Below are positions 57,456 to 64,000 of a stretch of 64,000 nucleotides of DNA, piece after piece. The notes under the pieces were generated by a model. The model was not told the origin of the DNA. It made no database searches and was given only the letters and a program-made list of their open reading frames with translations. Source of the stretch: a virus; IMG/VR virus record IMGVR_UViG_3300045919_000635, positions 1 to 64,000 of that record; one strand, 5' to 3'. Made by a program: the position numbers and the translations under genes. The first letter of the stretch is position 1; the number at the start of each line of letters is the position of its first letter.

Positions 57456-57976
57456 CAAACTTTCCTCGCGTCTTGAACTTCTGCGTGATTAAAAATGTTG
57501 GCACATCCAAAAGCTATTTCACTGCCCAACACAAATACAGTGGCAAGTATTTGTATAAACTGTGGCAATCCCGCTGTATTACCTTTTGCTCCCATCTGAG
57601 CAAGGTTTACATTGTAATCAAACCAAAATACATATCCAGCCACCAAACAAAACGCAATGACCCCGGCAATGCTTGCTGCTGCACTAAAGTTTTTTAGTAG
57701 CGGGTCATGACTACCAAGTAAAGCTCTTGGTCTTTCCATTGTTTGCAGTAAAGCATTTGGGTCAAACATTACTGTCATCGCCGCCGCCTCAATGCCTAGT
57801 ATCAAAACTACAGCGCTAGAGCTACCAAATATTTGCTGAATCCAATTGCCTCCTGATAATACTTTGTAAAAGTAAGGCGTTAAAGTTACAGCATTGTAAC
57901 CAAGAATTAACCAGCCAGATGCTTTCATGATGTTACCAAGCTGGCTATTAGTCTTTTTGTCCCTTGTAAATAACAT
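57455..57976 (-). CDS. four-TM membrane protein (173 aa)
   Basis: ATG 57976. TM segments near GWLILGYNAVTLTPYFYKVL, SSSAVVLILGIEAAAMTVMF, AASIAGVIAFCLVAGYVFWF and FIQILATVFVLGSEIAFGCA. A basic N-terminus faces the cytoplasm (by the positive-inside rule). Start of the membrane-protein/ATPase set. No family recognised. Confidence 0.65.
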   Translation of the reverse strand: MLFTRDKKTNSQLGNIMKASGWLILGYNAVTLTPYFYKVLSGGNWIQQIFGSSSAVVLILGIEAAAMTVMFDPNALLQTMERPRALLGSHDPLLKNFSAAASIAGVIAFCLVAGYVFWFDYNVNLAQMGAKGNTAGLPQFIQILATVFVLGSEIAFGCANIFNHAEVQDARKV

Positions 57977-58018
57977 TATTTAATTGCTAGTAATCGTACT
58001 GCGACTGTTGAGGAATGG

Positions 58019-58138
58019 CTACACGTCTAAAATTTCATTGAGATTGTACACTGAGTTTTCTGGTTGTTCTTCTACAACTTCAATCTCTAGCTCTACACTT
58101 GCTAATTCTGGCGGTAATCCTTCCACTTCACAGTTCAT
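58019..58138 (-). CDS. acidic micro-protein (39 aa)
   Basis: ATG 58138, overlapping the upstream gene by 11 nt. MNCEVEGLPPELASVELEIE, then VVEEQPENSVYNLNEILDV. Strongly acidic; a possible protein-interaction peptide. Too short to classify. Confidence 0.4.
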   Translation of the reverse strand: MNCEVEGLPPELASVELEIEVVEEQPENSVYNLNEILDV

Positions 58139-58274
58139 TATTTTCTAACCAAACCATTCTTTGTGAAACTTGAACATCAGTGACAGGGAAGGGTTCGTTA
58201 CCGCCACTAATAACAACCTTCATCTTTTTGTTTTTGACTTCTGCCAACTTATCGATTAATTCTTGGACTGTCAT
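58128..58274 (-). CDS. small protein (48 aa)
   Basis: ATG 58274. MTVQELIDKLAEVKNKKMKV, then VISGGNEPFPVTDVQVSQRM: a strand-helix pattern like a small regulator domain. It is 5 nt after the upstream gene and overlaps the next, supporting real coding. Confidence 0.5.
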   Translation of the reverse strand: MTVQELIDKLAEVKNKKMKVVISGGNEPFPVTDVQVSQRMVWLENNEL

Positions 58275-58279
58275 AGTTT

Positions 58280-58498
58280 TTATTTTTGATTGGGTAAACA
58301 TTCAAACTTCTTGCCGTGCCAGTATATCCGAGGTTGATTAATTCCTTCAAAGTATATTTTGTATTGAGGTGGGTCTGTCTTTAACTCAATAATGTCACGC
58401 ACACACAAAATACCTTTTCCTTCTCCTTCGGAGACGCTAGCGCGAACAGGGTCTATAATATTCAACCCTAGATTAATGTCTTGAACTAATATTTCCAT
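58280..58498 (-). CDS. hypothetical protein (72 aa)
   Basis: I use ATG 58498 behind AAGGAG (MEILVQDINLGLNIIDPVRA) rather than the longer GTG frame, which runs through the upstream gene. The end IYFEGINQPRIYWHGKKFEC is beta-rich. A GC-rich host-type repeat fragment lies inside (ASVSEGEGKG). Function unknown. Confidence 0.5.
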   Translation of the reverse strand: MEILVQDINLGLNIIDPVRASVSEGEGKGILCVRDIIELKTDPPQYKIYFEGINQPRIYWHGKKFECLPNQK

Positions 58499-58685
58499 CA
58501 CAACTCCTTGTATTTGAAATGTTGTAAGTAATTGTGAGTGCTGATAAAGCAATTGCGATCGCACTCAATCCAATTACTAGTTGAAAAATCTGCGGGAACT
58601 TCTGCTCTACCTTTTTGTAGTAGCGTTTCTGAGTTCCATCGGGGTAATATTCAGCCTCAACTATGTGAGGCTGCTCTTGGTTCAT
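58473..58685 (-). CDS. single-TM protein (70 aa)
   Basis: ATG 58685. A polar basic start (MNQEQPHIVEAEYYPDGTQK), then TM FQLVIGLSAIAIALSALTIT. It overlaps the following start by 26 nt. Part of the leftward chain of small genes. Confidence 0.55.
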   Translation of the reverse strand: MNQEQPHIVEAEYYPDGTQKRYYKKVEQKFPQIFQLVIGLSAIAIALSALTITYNISNTRSCDGNISSRH

Positions 58686-58690
58686 ACAAC

Positions 58691-58909
58691 TTAATACCCA
58701 GGCGAATACCTTACGTAATCATTTTCATCAACAGTTATCACTATTTTTTGCTGCTCTATTAATCCTAGAACTAATAAATCAAATTCTGAAGAAGAAATAT
58801 CCCCTTCAAAGCAAGCTAAACACCTAATCAATGGGGCTATTTTCCCAGGACATTCATTAACTATTTTGATAATTAGGCTTTCCTTGTCGTTCACTTTCTC
58901 GTAACCCAT
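58691..58909 (-). CDS. hypothetical protein (72 aa)
   Basis: ATG 58909. VNDKESLIIKIVNECPGKIA, then LACFEGDISSSEFDLLVLGL and EQQKIVITVDENDYVRYSPG: a winged-helix-like order of helix, helix and beta-wing. Possibly DNA-binding. Overlaps the upstream gene by 19 nt. Confidence 0.5.
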   Translation of the reverse strand: MGYEKVNDKESLIIKIVNECPGKIAPLIRCLACFEGDISSSEFDLLVLGLIEQQKIVITVDENDYVRYSPGY

Positions 58910-59100
58910 GAATGCAAACCAATTGTTGCAACCAACGCCGCGATCGCACCACCAGCAGCGGGAATAAATGCAGCCAATAAAAACGCTGCGCCTCCAAATC
59001 CACCAACTACACTAGTAAGCCCTAATACTCCCGTAGCTCCTTTAATAACCATTTCTCCTTTCCCTCTAGTTTTTTGTTTCTCCAAAATTGAAACGATCAT
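58891..59100 (-). CDS. two-TM membrane protein (69 aa)
   Basis: ATG 59100, with ATGA overlap with the gene above, which rules out the longer frame to 59187. A basic N-terminus (EKQKTRGKGEMVIK) and two Gly/Ala-rich TM segments: GATGVLGLTSVVGGFGGAAF and LLAAFIPAAGGAIAALVATI. Small channel-like or virion-membrane protein. Confidence 0.6.
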   Translation of the reverse strand: MIVSILEKQKTRGKGEMVIKGATGVLGLTSVVGGFGGAAFLLAAFIPAAGGAIAALVATIGLHSWVTRK

Positions 59101-59489
59101 CAGCCACCTGATTCGACAGTAGATGGCATTTCGGATGGCAGTAGTGCGTACTTTGGGCTGTCCTGCCATGTCTCCAGGACATGACACTCTAGAGCTAAAG
59201 GGGCGTTTAATCCAGCAAACAACCCATCAAGCATCTCTGCTGATAAATCGCCAAAGTCCCCGTTTTCAAAATCTTGCACAACATCAGCGATCGCACCAGC
59301 CACAAGCTGAGTTTTGATGTTCTCTTTCAGCTGCCGACGACCTTCTGTCAGTTTCCCTTGTAGGGTGTTGCCTGCCGTCTGTGCTGACTCTGTAGCCCGT
59401 CCATTACCCTGCTTGCGTTGTCGGGTGTCGGGTTGTCGGTTATTTGGTTGCCCGACATTATCATCTTCTACTGCTTTCTTGAATGACAT
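59100..59489 (-). CDS. hypothetical protein (129 aa)
   Basis: ATG 59489. A Gln/Arg/Asn-rich disordered start (GQPNNRQPDTRQRKQGNGRA), a helical middle (LTEGRRQLKENIKTQLVAGA) and an acidic C-terminus. It overlaps the upstream HTH-like gene by 29 nt. No family recognised. Confidence 0.5.
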   Translation of the reverse strand: MSFKKAVEDDNVGQPNNRQPDTRQRKQGNGRATESAQTAGNTLQGKLTEGRRQLKENIKTQLVAGAIADVVQDFENGDFGDLSAEMLDGLFAGLNAPLALECHVLETWQDSPKYALLPSEMPSTVESGG

Positions 59490-59805
59490 AAAAATCCTCC
59501 ATGTGTTGTTTTATTCGAGCCGTCGCACCTACATACTGATACTTCTCTAGAAGTTGCTTGAATTGATACAAAGCTTCAAGGGTTCCCCTACTTAAGTATT
59601 GGTTGTATGGCTTGTAATCAAATCCTTTTGGTTGAGCTTTTTGTAAACAAGTCAAGTATCTCCAACAAGTAGTTGGACTAATTTCAAGCTCCTTTTCTGC
59701 TTTTTTTCTGGATAATTCAGTTTCAGCACTAAAGTGCAATGGTTCTGTTTTGGTATGAGTGAATTCTGAAGTAAACATGAATGAGATGTGAATGCGTTCA
59801 GACAT
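59461..59805 (-). CDS. helix-turn-helix-like protein (114 aa)
   Basis: ATG 59805. A segment LSRKKAEKELEISPTTCWRY, then LTCLQKAQPKGFDYKPYNQY is HTH-like, followed by helices (LEALYQFKQLLEKYQYVGAT). First gene of the leftward small-gene operon downstream of tandem 11-bp repeats. Probable regulator or replication-type DNA-binding protein. Confidence 0.5.
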   Translation of the reverse strand: MSERIHISFMFTSEFTHTKTEPLHFSAETELSRKKAEKELEISPTTCWRYLTCLQKAQPKGFDYKPYNQYLSRGTLEALYQFKQLLEKYQYVGATARIKQHMEDFYVIQESSRR

Positions 59806-59855
59806 CGTTCATACTTTGATAATAAAAAACTTGCACAGTGGCGGGTAGTCATATT

Positions 59856-59877
59856 TGTCGCAAAAGTGTCGCAAAAG
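59856..59877. repeat. tandem 11-bp repeat TGTCGCAAAAG x2
   Basis: Exact head-to-tail copies (59856-59866 and 59867-59877) just upstream of the 59805 start, inside the intergenic segment. They may be binding sites for one of the two flanking HTH-like proteins. Confidence 0.55.
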
Positions 59878-59882
59878 TGAAA

Positions 59883-60089
59883 TCAAAAGTCAAAAAAAAT
59901 TCCGTAACTTTTGCCCGATTTTTCCCACTTAGTATTAACTTCGCTTAAAATCCACCGAGCATATCGGGGGGTTTTTTGCTGCCATCGCTGAATCGTTCTT
60001 ATGTCGCGCTCAAAAAATGCTGCCAGCAAATTAAATATTTCGCAGTCCTGTGATAGACCCCATCTGGCTAAGAATTCAAGTAAGCTCAT
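59883..60089 (-). CDS. helix-turn-helix-like protein (68 aa)
   Basis: I use ATG 60089 (MSLLEFLARWGLSQDCEIFN), not the longer frame to 60164, which reads through a hairpin. AAFFERDIRTIQRWQQKTPR, then YARWILSEVNTKWEKSGKSY looks like an HTH with recognition helix RTIQRWQQ. A small DNA-binding protein at the start of the leftward set. Confidence 0.5.
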   Translation of the reverse strand: MSLLEFLARWGLSQDCEIFNLLAAFFERDIRTIQRWQQKTPRYARWILSEVNTKWEKSGKSYGIFFDF

Positions 60090-60128
60090 AGTTGCTCCTG
60101 CTACAGGTTGTGCTGTGGTTGGGGAAGT

Positions 60129-60160
60129 CCGACGGTGAAGGTTCAGAGCTTCACCGTCGG
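60129..60160. terminator. strong 12-bp hairpin
   Basis: CCGACGGTGAAG (60129-60140) pairs perfectly with CTTCACCGTCGG (60149-60160), 8-nt loop. Rightward it is followed by GCATCTTTATTT, a weak U-tract. There is no rightward gene before it, so it may block transcripts entering from the left or act in the leader of the leftward gene. Confidence 0.45.
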
Positions 60161-60248
60161 GCATCTTTATTTAATTTAATATAAAACCAGCCGACATAAA
60201 CCAACGGGTGATAATATATAACTAAGAATATACTACATTTTAAGTCGA

Positions 60249-60605
60249 ATGCCAAAGTTGAACATCAGTTCGGTTGACCTAACTGAAGATGAGATTGACT
60301 TCCTTAAGGCTATTTGCAACCTTTCGGGCGAATCTGTGAGAGCGCAAGTTCGCCAAATAATCAAAGGGCATTTAGTTAGGTTCAAGCCGCAATACCTTAA
60401 GCAGATAAACTATCTTGCACGAAAATACGGGCTGACATTTCAAGAAACTTTTCTTCGGCTAACCACCGGGCAGCCCCCATTTGGCGAAGTGGTGATGGAA
60501 GCGCCAGTTTTGGAAGAGGAAGAAATCACCAACTTTGGTTGTGAGGTTAAGGGTGCGATTCCAGGCAGCGGCAATGTGAAATACAAGCCAGGAGAGGAAG
60601 GGTAG
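60249..60605 (+). CDS. hypothetical protein with RHH-like start (118 aa)
   Basis: ATG 60249. VDLTEDEIDFLKAICNLSGE, then SVRAQVRQIIKGHLVRF is ribbon-helix-helix-like. The middle YLARKYGLTFQETFLRLTTG is a second helical element, and the end is acidic and Gly-rich. Probable DNA-binding protein. The IscB element inserted directly after it. Confidence 0.55.
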   Translation: MPKLNISSVDLTEDEIDFLKAICNLSGESVRAQVRQIIKGHLVRFKPQYLKQINYLARKYGLTFQETFLRLTTGQPPFGEVVMEAPVLEEEEITNFGCEVKGAIPGSGNVKYKPGEEG

Positions 60606-60649
60606 AGCGATCGCGTCTTCTCTTAATTAACCAATTTTTCTGATTATTG

Positions 60650-60913
60650 ACAGACTAATAGTGCTTTGTGGCGGGTTTCGGTGCTATTCACCAAGCAGTG
60701 TCAGCACTAGATATTTAGTACTGATACTGGACAGATAGCCAGCTTAAGCGAAAGCTACGTTTTGAGAATCATGACACCTACAGGTGCTTTCTAGCTTGTA
60801 GCTCTGTCGTCAACCATTAAACACCCGTATTTGGTTAAGGGAGTGTGTTTGGCTTAACAAGTTCTCAAAACTTTGGCGAGGAAAACATAACCTGAGAAAT
60901 CAGAGGACAATCA
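60650..60913 (+). ncRNA. probable omega RNA of the IscB element
   Basis: About 260 nt without an ORF directly upstream of iscB. It is rich in short inverted repeats, for example AGCTTAAGCGAAAGCT near 60741, ACACCTACAGGTG at about 60774, and TTAAACACCCGTATTTGG with its partner near 60830-60860. The TTTTGAGAA/TTCTCAAAA pair (about 60760 and 60862-60870) encloses a domain. IscB uses such a 5' guide-scaffold RNA. Exact ends are not visible. Confidence 0.6.
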
Positions 60914-62212
60914 ATGTCTAATTTTGTATTCGTGCTTGACACCAACTTTCAACCATTAAACCCAGTTCCACCGGGACAAGCTAGGCGATTACTGAAAGCA
61001 AAGCAAGCTGCTGTCTATCGTCGTTACCCATTCACAATCATCCTAAAATACGCGGTTCCAAGTCCTGATACAGAACCACACCAATTAAAAATAGATCCAG
61101 GCTCTAAGACTACTGGATTAGCAATTGTGCAGGGCGAGAAAGTTATCTGGGGTGCAGAATTGACCCACCGTGGGCAACAAATCAAAAACGATTTAGAGTC
61201 ACGCCGCGTTATTCGTCGCAGTCGTCGTAACCGCAAAACCCGTTACCGGAAACCAAGATTTCTAAACCGCACTCGCCAAAAAGATTGGTTAGCACCAAGC
61301 CTTAATTCCAGAGTTGAAAACATCCTAACTTGGGTCAATCGGATAACTCGATATGTGCCGATTACTGGCATATCTCAAGAGTTGGTTAAATTCGATCTGG
61401 CTGCAATGCAGAATCCTGAAATCTCAGGCAAGGAATACCAGCAAGGAGAATTAGCCGGCTACGAAGTCAGGGAGTATTTACTTGAAAAATGGGGCAGAAA
61501 GTGCGCTTATTGCGGTGTTGAAAACGTCCCATTTGAAGTTGAACATATTCGCCCGAAATCAAAGGGAGGAAGTGACAGAATTTCAAATCTCACGCTTGCT
61601 TGTCATGATTGCAATCAAGCAAAAGGGAGTAGAGATGTTAAAGATTTCTTAGCCAAAAAGCCCGATATTTTATCCCGTATCTTGAGGCAAGCTAAACTTC
61701 CACTCAAAGATGCAGCAGCGGTTAATTCAACCCGGTGGGCATTGTTTGAAAGACTAAAACAGACAGGGTATCCAGTAGAAACCGGGACGGGTGGCAAGAC
61801 AAAATACAACCGTGTCCGGCTTAACTTACCTAAAGCGCATTGGTTAGATGCTGCCTGCGTAGGGAATGTAGAAAGCCTACAAATTGTTACCTCTACACCC
61901 TTGCTGATTGCTGCTAAGGGGTGGGGGAATCGCCAAATGTGTACAACCAATAAATACGGCTTCCCGATTCGTCATAGAACACGCTGCAAGACTTTCTTTG
62001 GTTTCCAAACTGGTGATATGGCACGGGCAATTCTCCCCACTGGGAAGTTCGCAGGTGTTCATGTTGGCAGATTAACCGTCCGCGAAAGTGGTGTATTTGA
62101 AATGCGTACATTGATTGGTAAAGTTAGTCCGGTACGCCATAAGTACTGCGAATCTATCCATCGTAACGATGGGTACATGTATGCATTCCCTACTGACTCA
62201 GTGACTATTTGA
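60914..62212 (+). CDS. iscB: IscB RNA-guided nuclease, apparently intact (432 aa)
   Basis: Domains in order: PLMP-type start (VFVLDTNFQPLNPVPPGQAR), RuvC-I KIDPGSKTTGLAI (Asp61), arginine-rich bridge helix (RRVIRRSRRNRKTRYRKPRF, 97-116), RuvC-II ISQELVKF (Glu156), HNH with CAYC (197-200), VEHIRPKSKGGSD (His211) and CHDC (230-233), RuvC-III KAHWLDAA (His309, Asp312), then the C-terminal domain. Length is typical, and all catalytic residues are present. IscB is the likely ancestor of Cas9 and cuts DNA guided by omega RNA. No TnpA is next to it, so mobility would need help in trans. Confidence 0.92.
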   Translation: MSNFVFVLDTNFQPLNPVPPGQARRLLKAKQAAVYRRYPFTIILKYAVPSPDTEPHQLKIDPGSKTTGLAIVQGEKVIWGAELTHRGQQIKNDLESRRVIRRSRRNRKTRYRKPRFLNRTRQKDWLAPSLNSRVENILTWVNRITRYVPITGISQELVKFDLAAMQNPEISGKEYQQGELAGYEVREYLLEKWGRKCAYCGVENVPFEVEHIRPKSKGGSDRISNLTLACHDCNQAKGSRDVKDFLAKKPDILSRILRQAKLPLKDAAAVNSTRWALFERLKQTGYPVETGTGGKTKYNRVRLNLPKAHWLDAACVGNVESLQIVTSTPLLIAAKGWGNRQMCTTNKYGFPIRHRTRCKTFFGFQTGDMARAILPTGKFAGVHVGRLTVRESGVFEMRTLIGKVSPVRHKYCESIHRNDGYMYAFPTDSVTI

Positions 62213-62246
62213 ATCGCGATCGCAAACAACTTTATACTCAACACAA

Positions 62247-62540
62247 ATGATACAAGGAAAACTGGAATTAACTATCAAAATTAACGAATTGCCCGAAGCT
62301 ACAACGAACCGCGACGGGTGGTTTGAATTTAAGATCGATTGTGGCGATCGCGTTGCATCCGTATCACTCAAACCAAAAGTATGGCGGAAGCTAACTGACG
62401 CAAACATGGCGTACCCGCCTTGGGTAGCGTCAATCACCGGGAGCTATGCCGATGATACTGACGATGGTTTCATCATCGGTAATCCTAATGTGCAAGTTTT
62501 CGAGAGGAAGCCGAAAGCTGATGCGGGTAAGGAGGGGTAG
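62247..62540 (+). CDS. conserved-looking cyanobacterial hypothetical protein (97 aa)
   Basis: ATG 62247. MIQGKLELTIKINELPEATT, then WFEFKIDCGDRVASVSLKPK and NPNVQVFERKPK: a beta-rich protein with a strong pattern (VxxSLKPKVW). Similar proteins are sometimes labelled FinO-like in cyanobacteria, which I cannot confirm. It directly follows the IscB element. Confidence 0.55.
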   Translation: MIQGKLELTIKINELPEATTNRDGWFEFKIDCGDRVASVSLKPKVWRKLTDANMAYPPWVASITGSYADDTDDGFIIGNPNVQVFERKPKADAGKEG

Positions 62541-62579
62541 TGCGATCGCGTTGAAGTGTGGATGCGATCGCATTTCAAA

Positions 62580-62906
62580 TCAAGGAGAATCGTGATTAAA
62601 TTCCTTCCCTGTTACCTTGACGTATGGGTCCATCTCCTTGCGAAGCTTCAAGAATCTTGCACGTCTTTCTTCTTTTGTTAGCTTTTCCGCATTCAAATTA
62701 AAGAGCAAGCGATAAAAGAGGAAAGCCCCGCAATAAAAGGCTAGACGCATCTCTTGTATCTGTATTTTTGATGCATTAGGAGGCATCAATTGTCTCTCGA
62801 ATTCTTCCCACTGTTGCTTCAGTGTTGGATGTTTCTTTTTCACAATCCGCGATCGCTTTTGTTCCCGCTTCTGGTAAAATAATTTTGAACAGCAAAAAAC
62901 CTCCAT
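62580..62906 (-). CDS. hypothetical basic protein (108 aa)
   Basis: I choose ATG 62906 (MEVFCCSKLFYQKREQKRSR) over 62966, which would place both divergent start codons back to back. The body reads HPTLKQQWEEFERQLMPPNA, then MRLAFYCGAFLFYRLLFNLN, a helical protein with a hydrophobic centre. Its first codons lie in a terminator-like hairpin (62898-62930), so expression may be attenuated or the start may be later. Confidence 0.5.
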   Translation of the reverse strand: MEVFCCSKLFYQKREQKRSRIVKKKHPTLKQQWEEFERQLMPPNASKIQIQEMRLAFYCGAFLFYRLLFNLNAEKLTKEERRARFLKLRKEMDPYVKVTGKEFNHDSP

Positions 62907-62930
62907 ATGGTCGTCAAACTTTTGGAGGTT
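62898..62930 (-). promoter_or_regulatory. hairpin with T-run in the 5' end of the 62906 gene
   Basis: On the minus strand AACCTCC (62930-62924) pairs with GGAGGTT (62904-62898) followed by TTTT. The ATG at 62906 sits at the foot of the stem. Attenuator, or terminator of a leftward transcript. Confidence 0.4.
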
Positions 62931-62966
62931 CTGCCTTTCTTTTATGCCTACTTTCGGGGTAAACAT

Positions 62967-64000
62967 ATGACAACTTTAACATTGACCCGACCGATTGATC
63001 AAGAAATTTCCTCCCCATTTGAAGCCATCCAGCAATTAATCCCCTTATGTACGCCTGTTGAGCGGCTAAAAGTTGCTTCGTCCGCGTCACTGAGTGCCGG
63101 CGAAGAGTTTAGCGAGATAAAGGCTGACTGTGGCAAGCCTAAGAATTTTAAAGAAAAGCTCTCGGAACTGGGGTTAACGCTGAAAGAAGTTAACAAACAT
63201 GAGAAGGCTTACCAAAAACTCAATGGGTTTCGGCACTTGATTTTGGGGCTGGGTGCGAGCGCGATGTTTGCGCTAACGGCTCCTCGGATGGAGCCAGTGC
63301 TTCAGCACATAATTGAGGTAAATGAGCCTGTAGATCAAGAGATGTTTGAAGCACTAAAGAAAGAATTAATTCCCGCACCCCAGAAGAAAGCGAAATTGAA
63401 TGGCGTAGAGTGGGAGGCTTCCCCAGGCGGTGGCAATAGGAGCCTTCGCATTGCTGGGGCAATTCCAGATTCAGAGAATGCCCGGTGGCTTAACGAAAAA
63501 TTCGAGGCGAATAACGGACAGATATACGCCGTCGTCTCCGAGTTTATCCAAACTGAGCATGAGCTACTTTCGCTAAAATCTGAGGTGGCCGCGATCGCAC
63601 CCTCTCCCGAAATTGCGATCGCACAAACCACTGCGTCCCTACCCGAAATTGCGATCGCAAACCCTCCCGCGTCCTTACCCTCCGATGCGATCGCAACGAC
63701 TGCTCAATGCCCAATGCCCGATACCCAATGCCCGATACCGACTCTTATTGCGGTTGGCGATCGCGTGGTAGTAACTGAGCAAGATAGGGGATATTTCACG
63801 CATCAGGGCGTAGTTGTAGCTCCTATAGCCCTCATAGCCACACCAGAGATTAATGCATGGGAGGTGCAGCTTGACGGCTCGTGCGATACACTGTTTTTCA
63901 AGAGCAATCAGCTTGCGCCATTAACGCTTTTTGACATGGAGCGCCAAGACTCGCCAGTAATTGCCAAAGACTGCGAGCCGATGTCATTACTTCAAATCGA
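62967..64000 (+). CDS. DUF3102-like DNA-binding protein, runs off the window (344+ aa)
   Basis: ATG 62967, no stop before 64000. Residues 30-90 (LSAGEEFSEIKADCGKPKNF, KEKLSELGLTLKEVNKHEKA) resemble the DUF3102/ParB-like HTH region. The middle contains HIP1-encoded repeats (SPEIAIAQTT, LPEIAIANPP, SDAIATT), then an SH3-like module (LIAVGDRVVVTEQDRGYFTH). It has the same two-part plan as the 6290 gene. Probable partition- or replication-linked DNA-binding protein. The C-terminus lies outside. Confidence 0.6.
   Translation, partial: MTTLTLTRPIDQEISSPFEAIQQLIPLCTPVERLKVASSASLSAGEEFSEIKADCGKPKNFKEKLSELGLTLKEVNKHEKAYQKLNGFRHLILGLGASAMFALTAPRMEPVLQHIIEVNEPVDQEMFEALKKELIPAPQKKAKLNGVEWEASPGGGNRSLRIAGAIPDSENARWLNEKFEANNGQIYAVVSEFIQTEHELLSLKSEVAAIAPSPEIAIAQTTASLPEIAIANPPASLPSDAIATTAQCPMPDTQCPIPTLIAVGDRVVVTEQDRGYFTHQGVVVAPIALIATPEINAWEVQLDGSCDTLFFKSNQLAPLTLFDMERQDSPVIAKDCEPMSLLQI

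Noticed and set aside
63220-63631. Minus-strand frames over the last gene
   Set aside because: They are antisense to the continuous 344-codon rightward frame that has a recognisable domain plan.
1-64000. CRISPR array to accompany csx3
   Set aside because: Repeats present (HIP1, purine-rich copies, short operators) lack the regular 25-40-nt repeat and unique-spacer layout. No cas genes seen.
1-64000. tRNA or rRNA genes
   Set aside because: I found no cloverleaf with a GTTCGAATC-type T-loop or rRNA signature. The best-structured candidate (6145-6222) does not fit a tRNA.

Overview
The window is cyanobacterial. The octamer GCGATCGC (HIP1), the repeat that marks many cyanobacterial chromosomes, occurs dozens of times on both strands and inside coding regions, where it reads as Ala-Ile-Ala. 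Most of the gene content is that of a tailed double-stranded DNA phage: small and large terminase, portal, a probable major capsid protein, many small Gln/Ala-rich virion-type proteins, a tail-fibre/spike block and an endolysin cassette. Because phage-type genes carry host-like HIP1 density and sit beside plasmid-like genes, a resident prophage or phage-plasmid is the most likely source. This is inference: I see neither an integrase nor attachment sites.

Layout. 1-2.1 kb (mostly minus): a TnpB relic, small unknown genes, a GIY-YIG protein and an XRE repressor-like gene, divided by an operator/promoter region from a long rightward block. 2.2-16.1 kb (plus): early and DNA-metabolism genes. These are a SWIM zinc-finger protein, a Gp3/recombination-directionality-like protein, DNA-binding and GIY-YIG-like proteins, a probable replication initiator/loader pair, and a 1022-residue fusion of cytosine-C5 and adenine-N6 methyltransferases. 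An IS605-like miniature element and an IscB relic interrupt the end of this block. 16.2-23.4 kb (plus): terminase genes, with two inteins in the large subunit, and a run of small genes. 23.6-26.2 and 27.1-35.7 kb (minus): virion genes, reading from portal to capsid and onward. 37.2-46.9 kb (plus): tail/adhesion genes ending in an Asp-box beta-propeller resembling GH74 glycoside hydrolases. 47-49.8 kb: small DNA-binding proteins and zinc-motif proteins. 49.9-51.9 kb (plus): endolysin, holin-like proteins and an FHA-domain protein. 52.2-60.1 kb (minus): accessory operons, including a Csx3/Crn3-like ring nuclease gene overlapping a Nudix-like gene, and a membrane-protein/HerA-FtsK-like ATPase operon. 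60.2-64 kb: an IscB element with its probable omega RNA, small genes, and a DNA-binding protein running off the end.

How the genes fit together. Packaging (terminase, portal), head building, adsorption with polysaccharide degradation (Gly-rich fibre, GH74-like spike) and lysis form a recognisable virus programme. Methyltransferases and a Csx3-like protein could protect the element from host restriction and from type III CRISPR signalling. The ATPase/membrane module looks more like DNA transfer or plasmid functions than tailed-phage morphogenesis. No tape-measure-sized gene is present, which fits a short-tailed virion better than a long flexible tail, unless that gene lies outside the window.

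The most noteworthy features are: the Csx3-like gene outside any visible CRISPR locus; a WCT-type (class 3) intein in the terminase Walker A motif plus a second mini-intein; a purine-rich repeat that has become the in-frame N-terminus of the capsid and a tail protein; a C7 slippery run that would join two halves of a small protein; and long dual-frame overlap between the portal gene and its neighbour.
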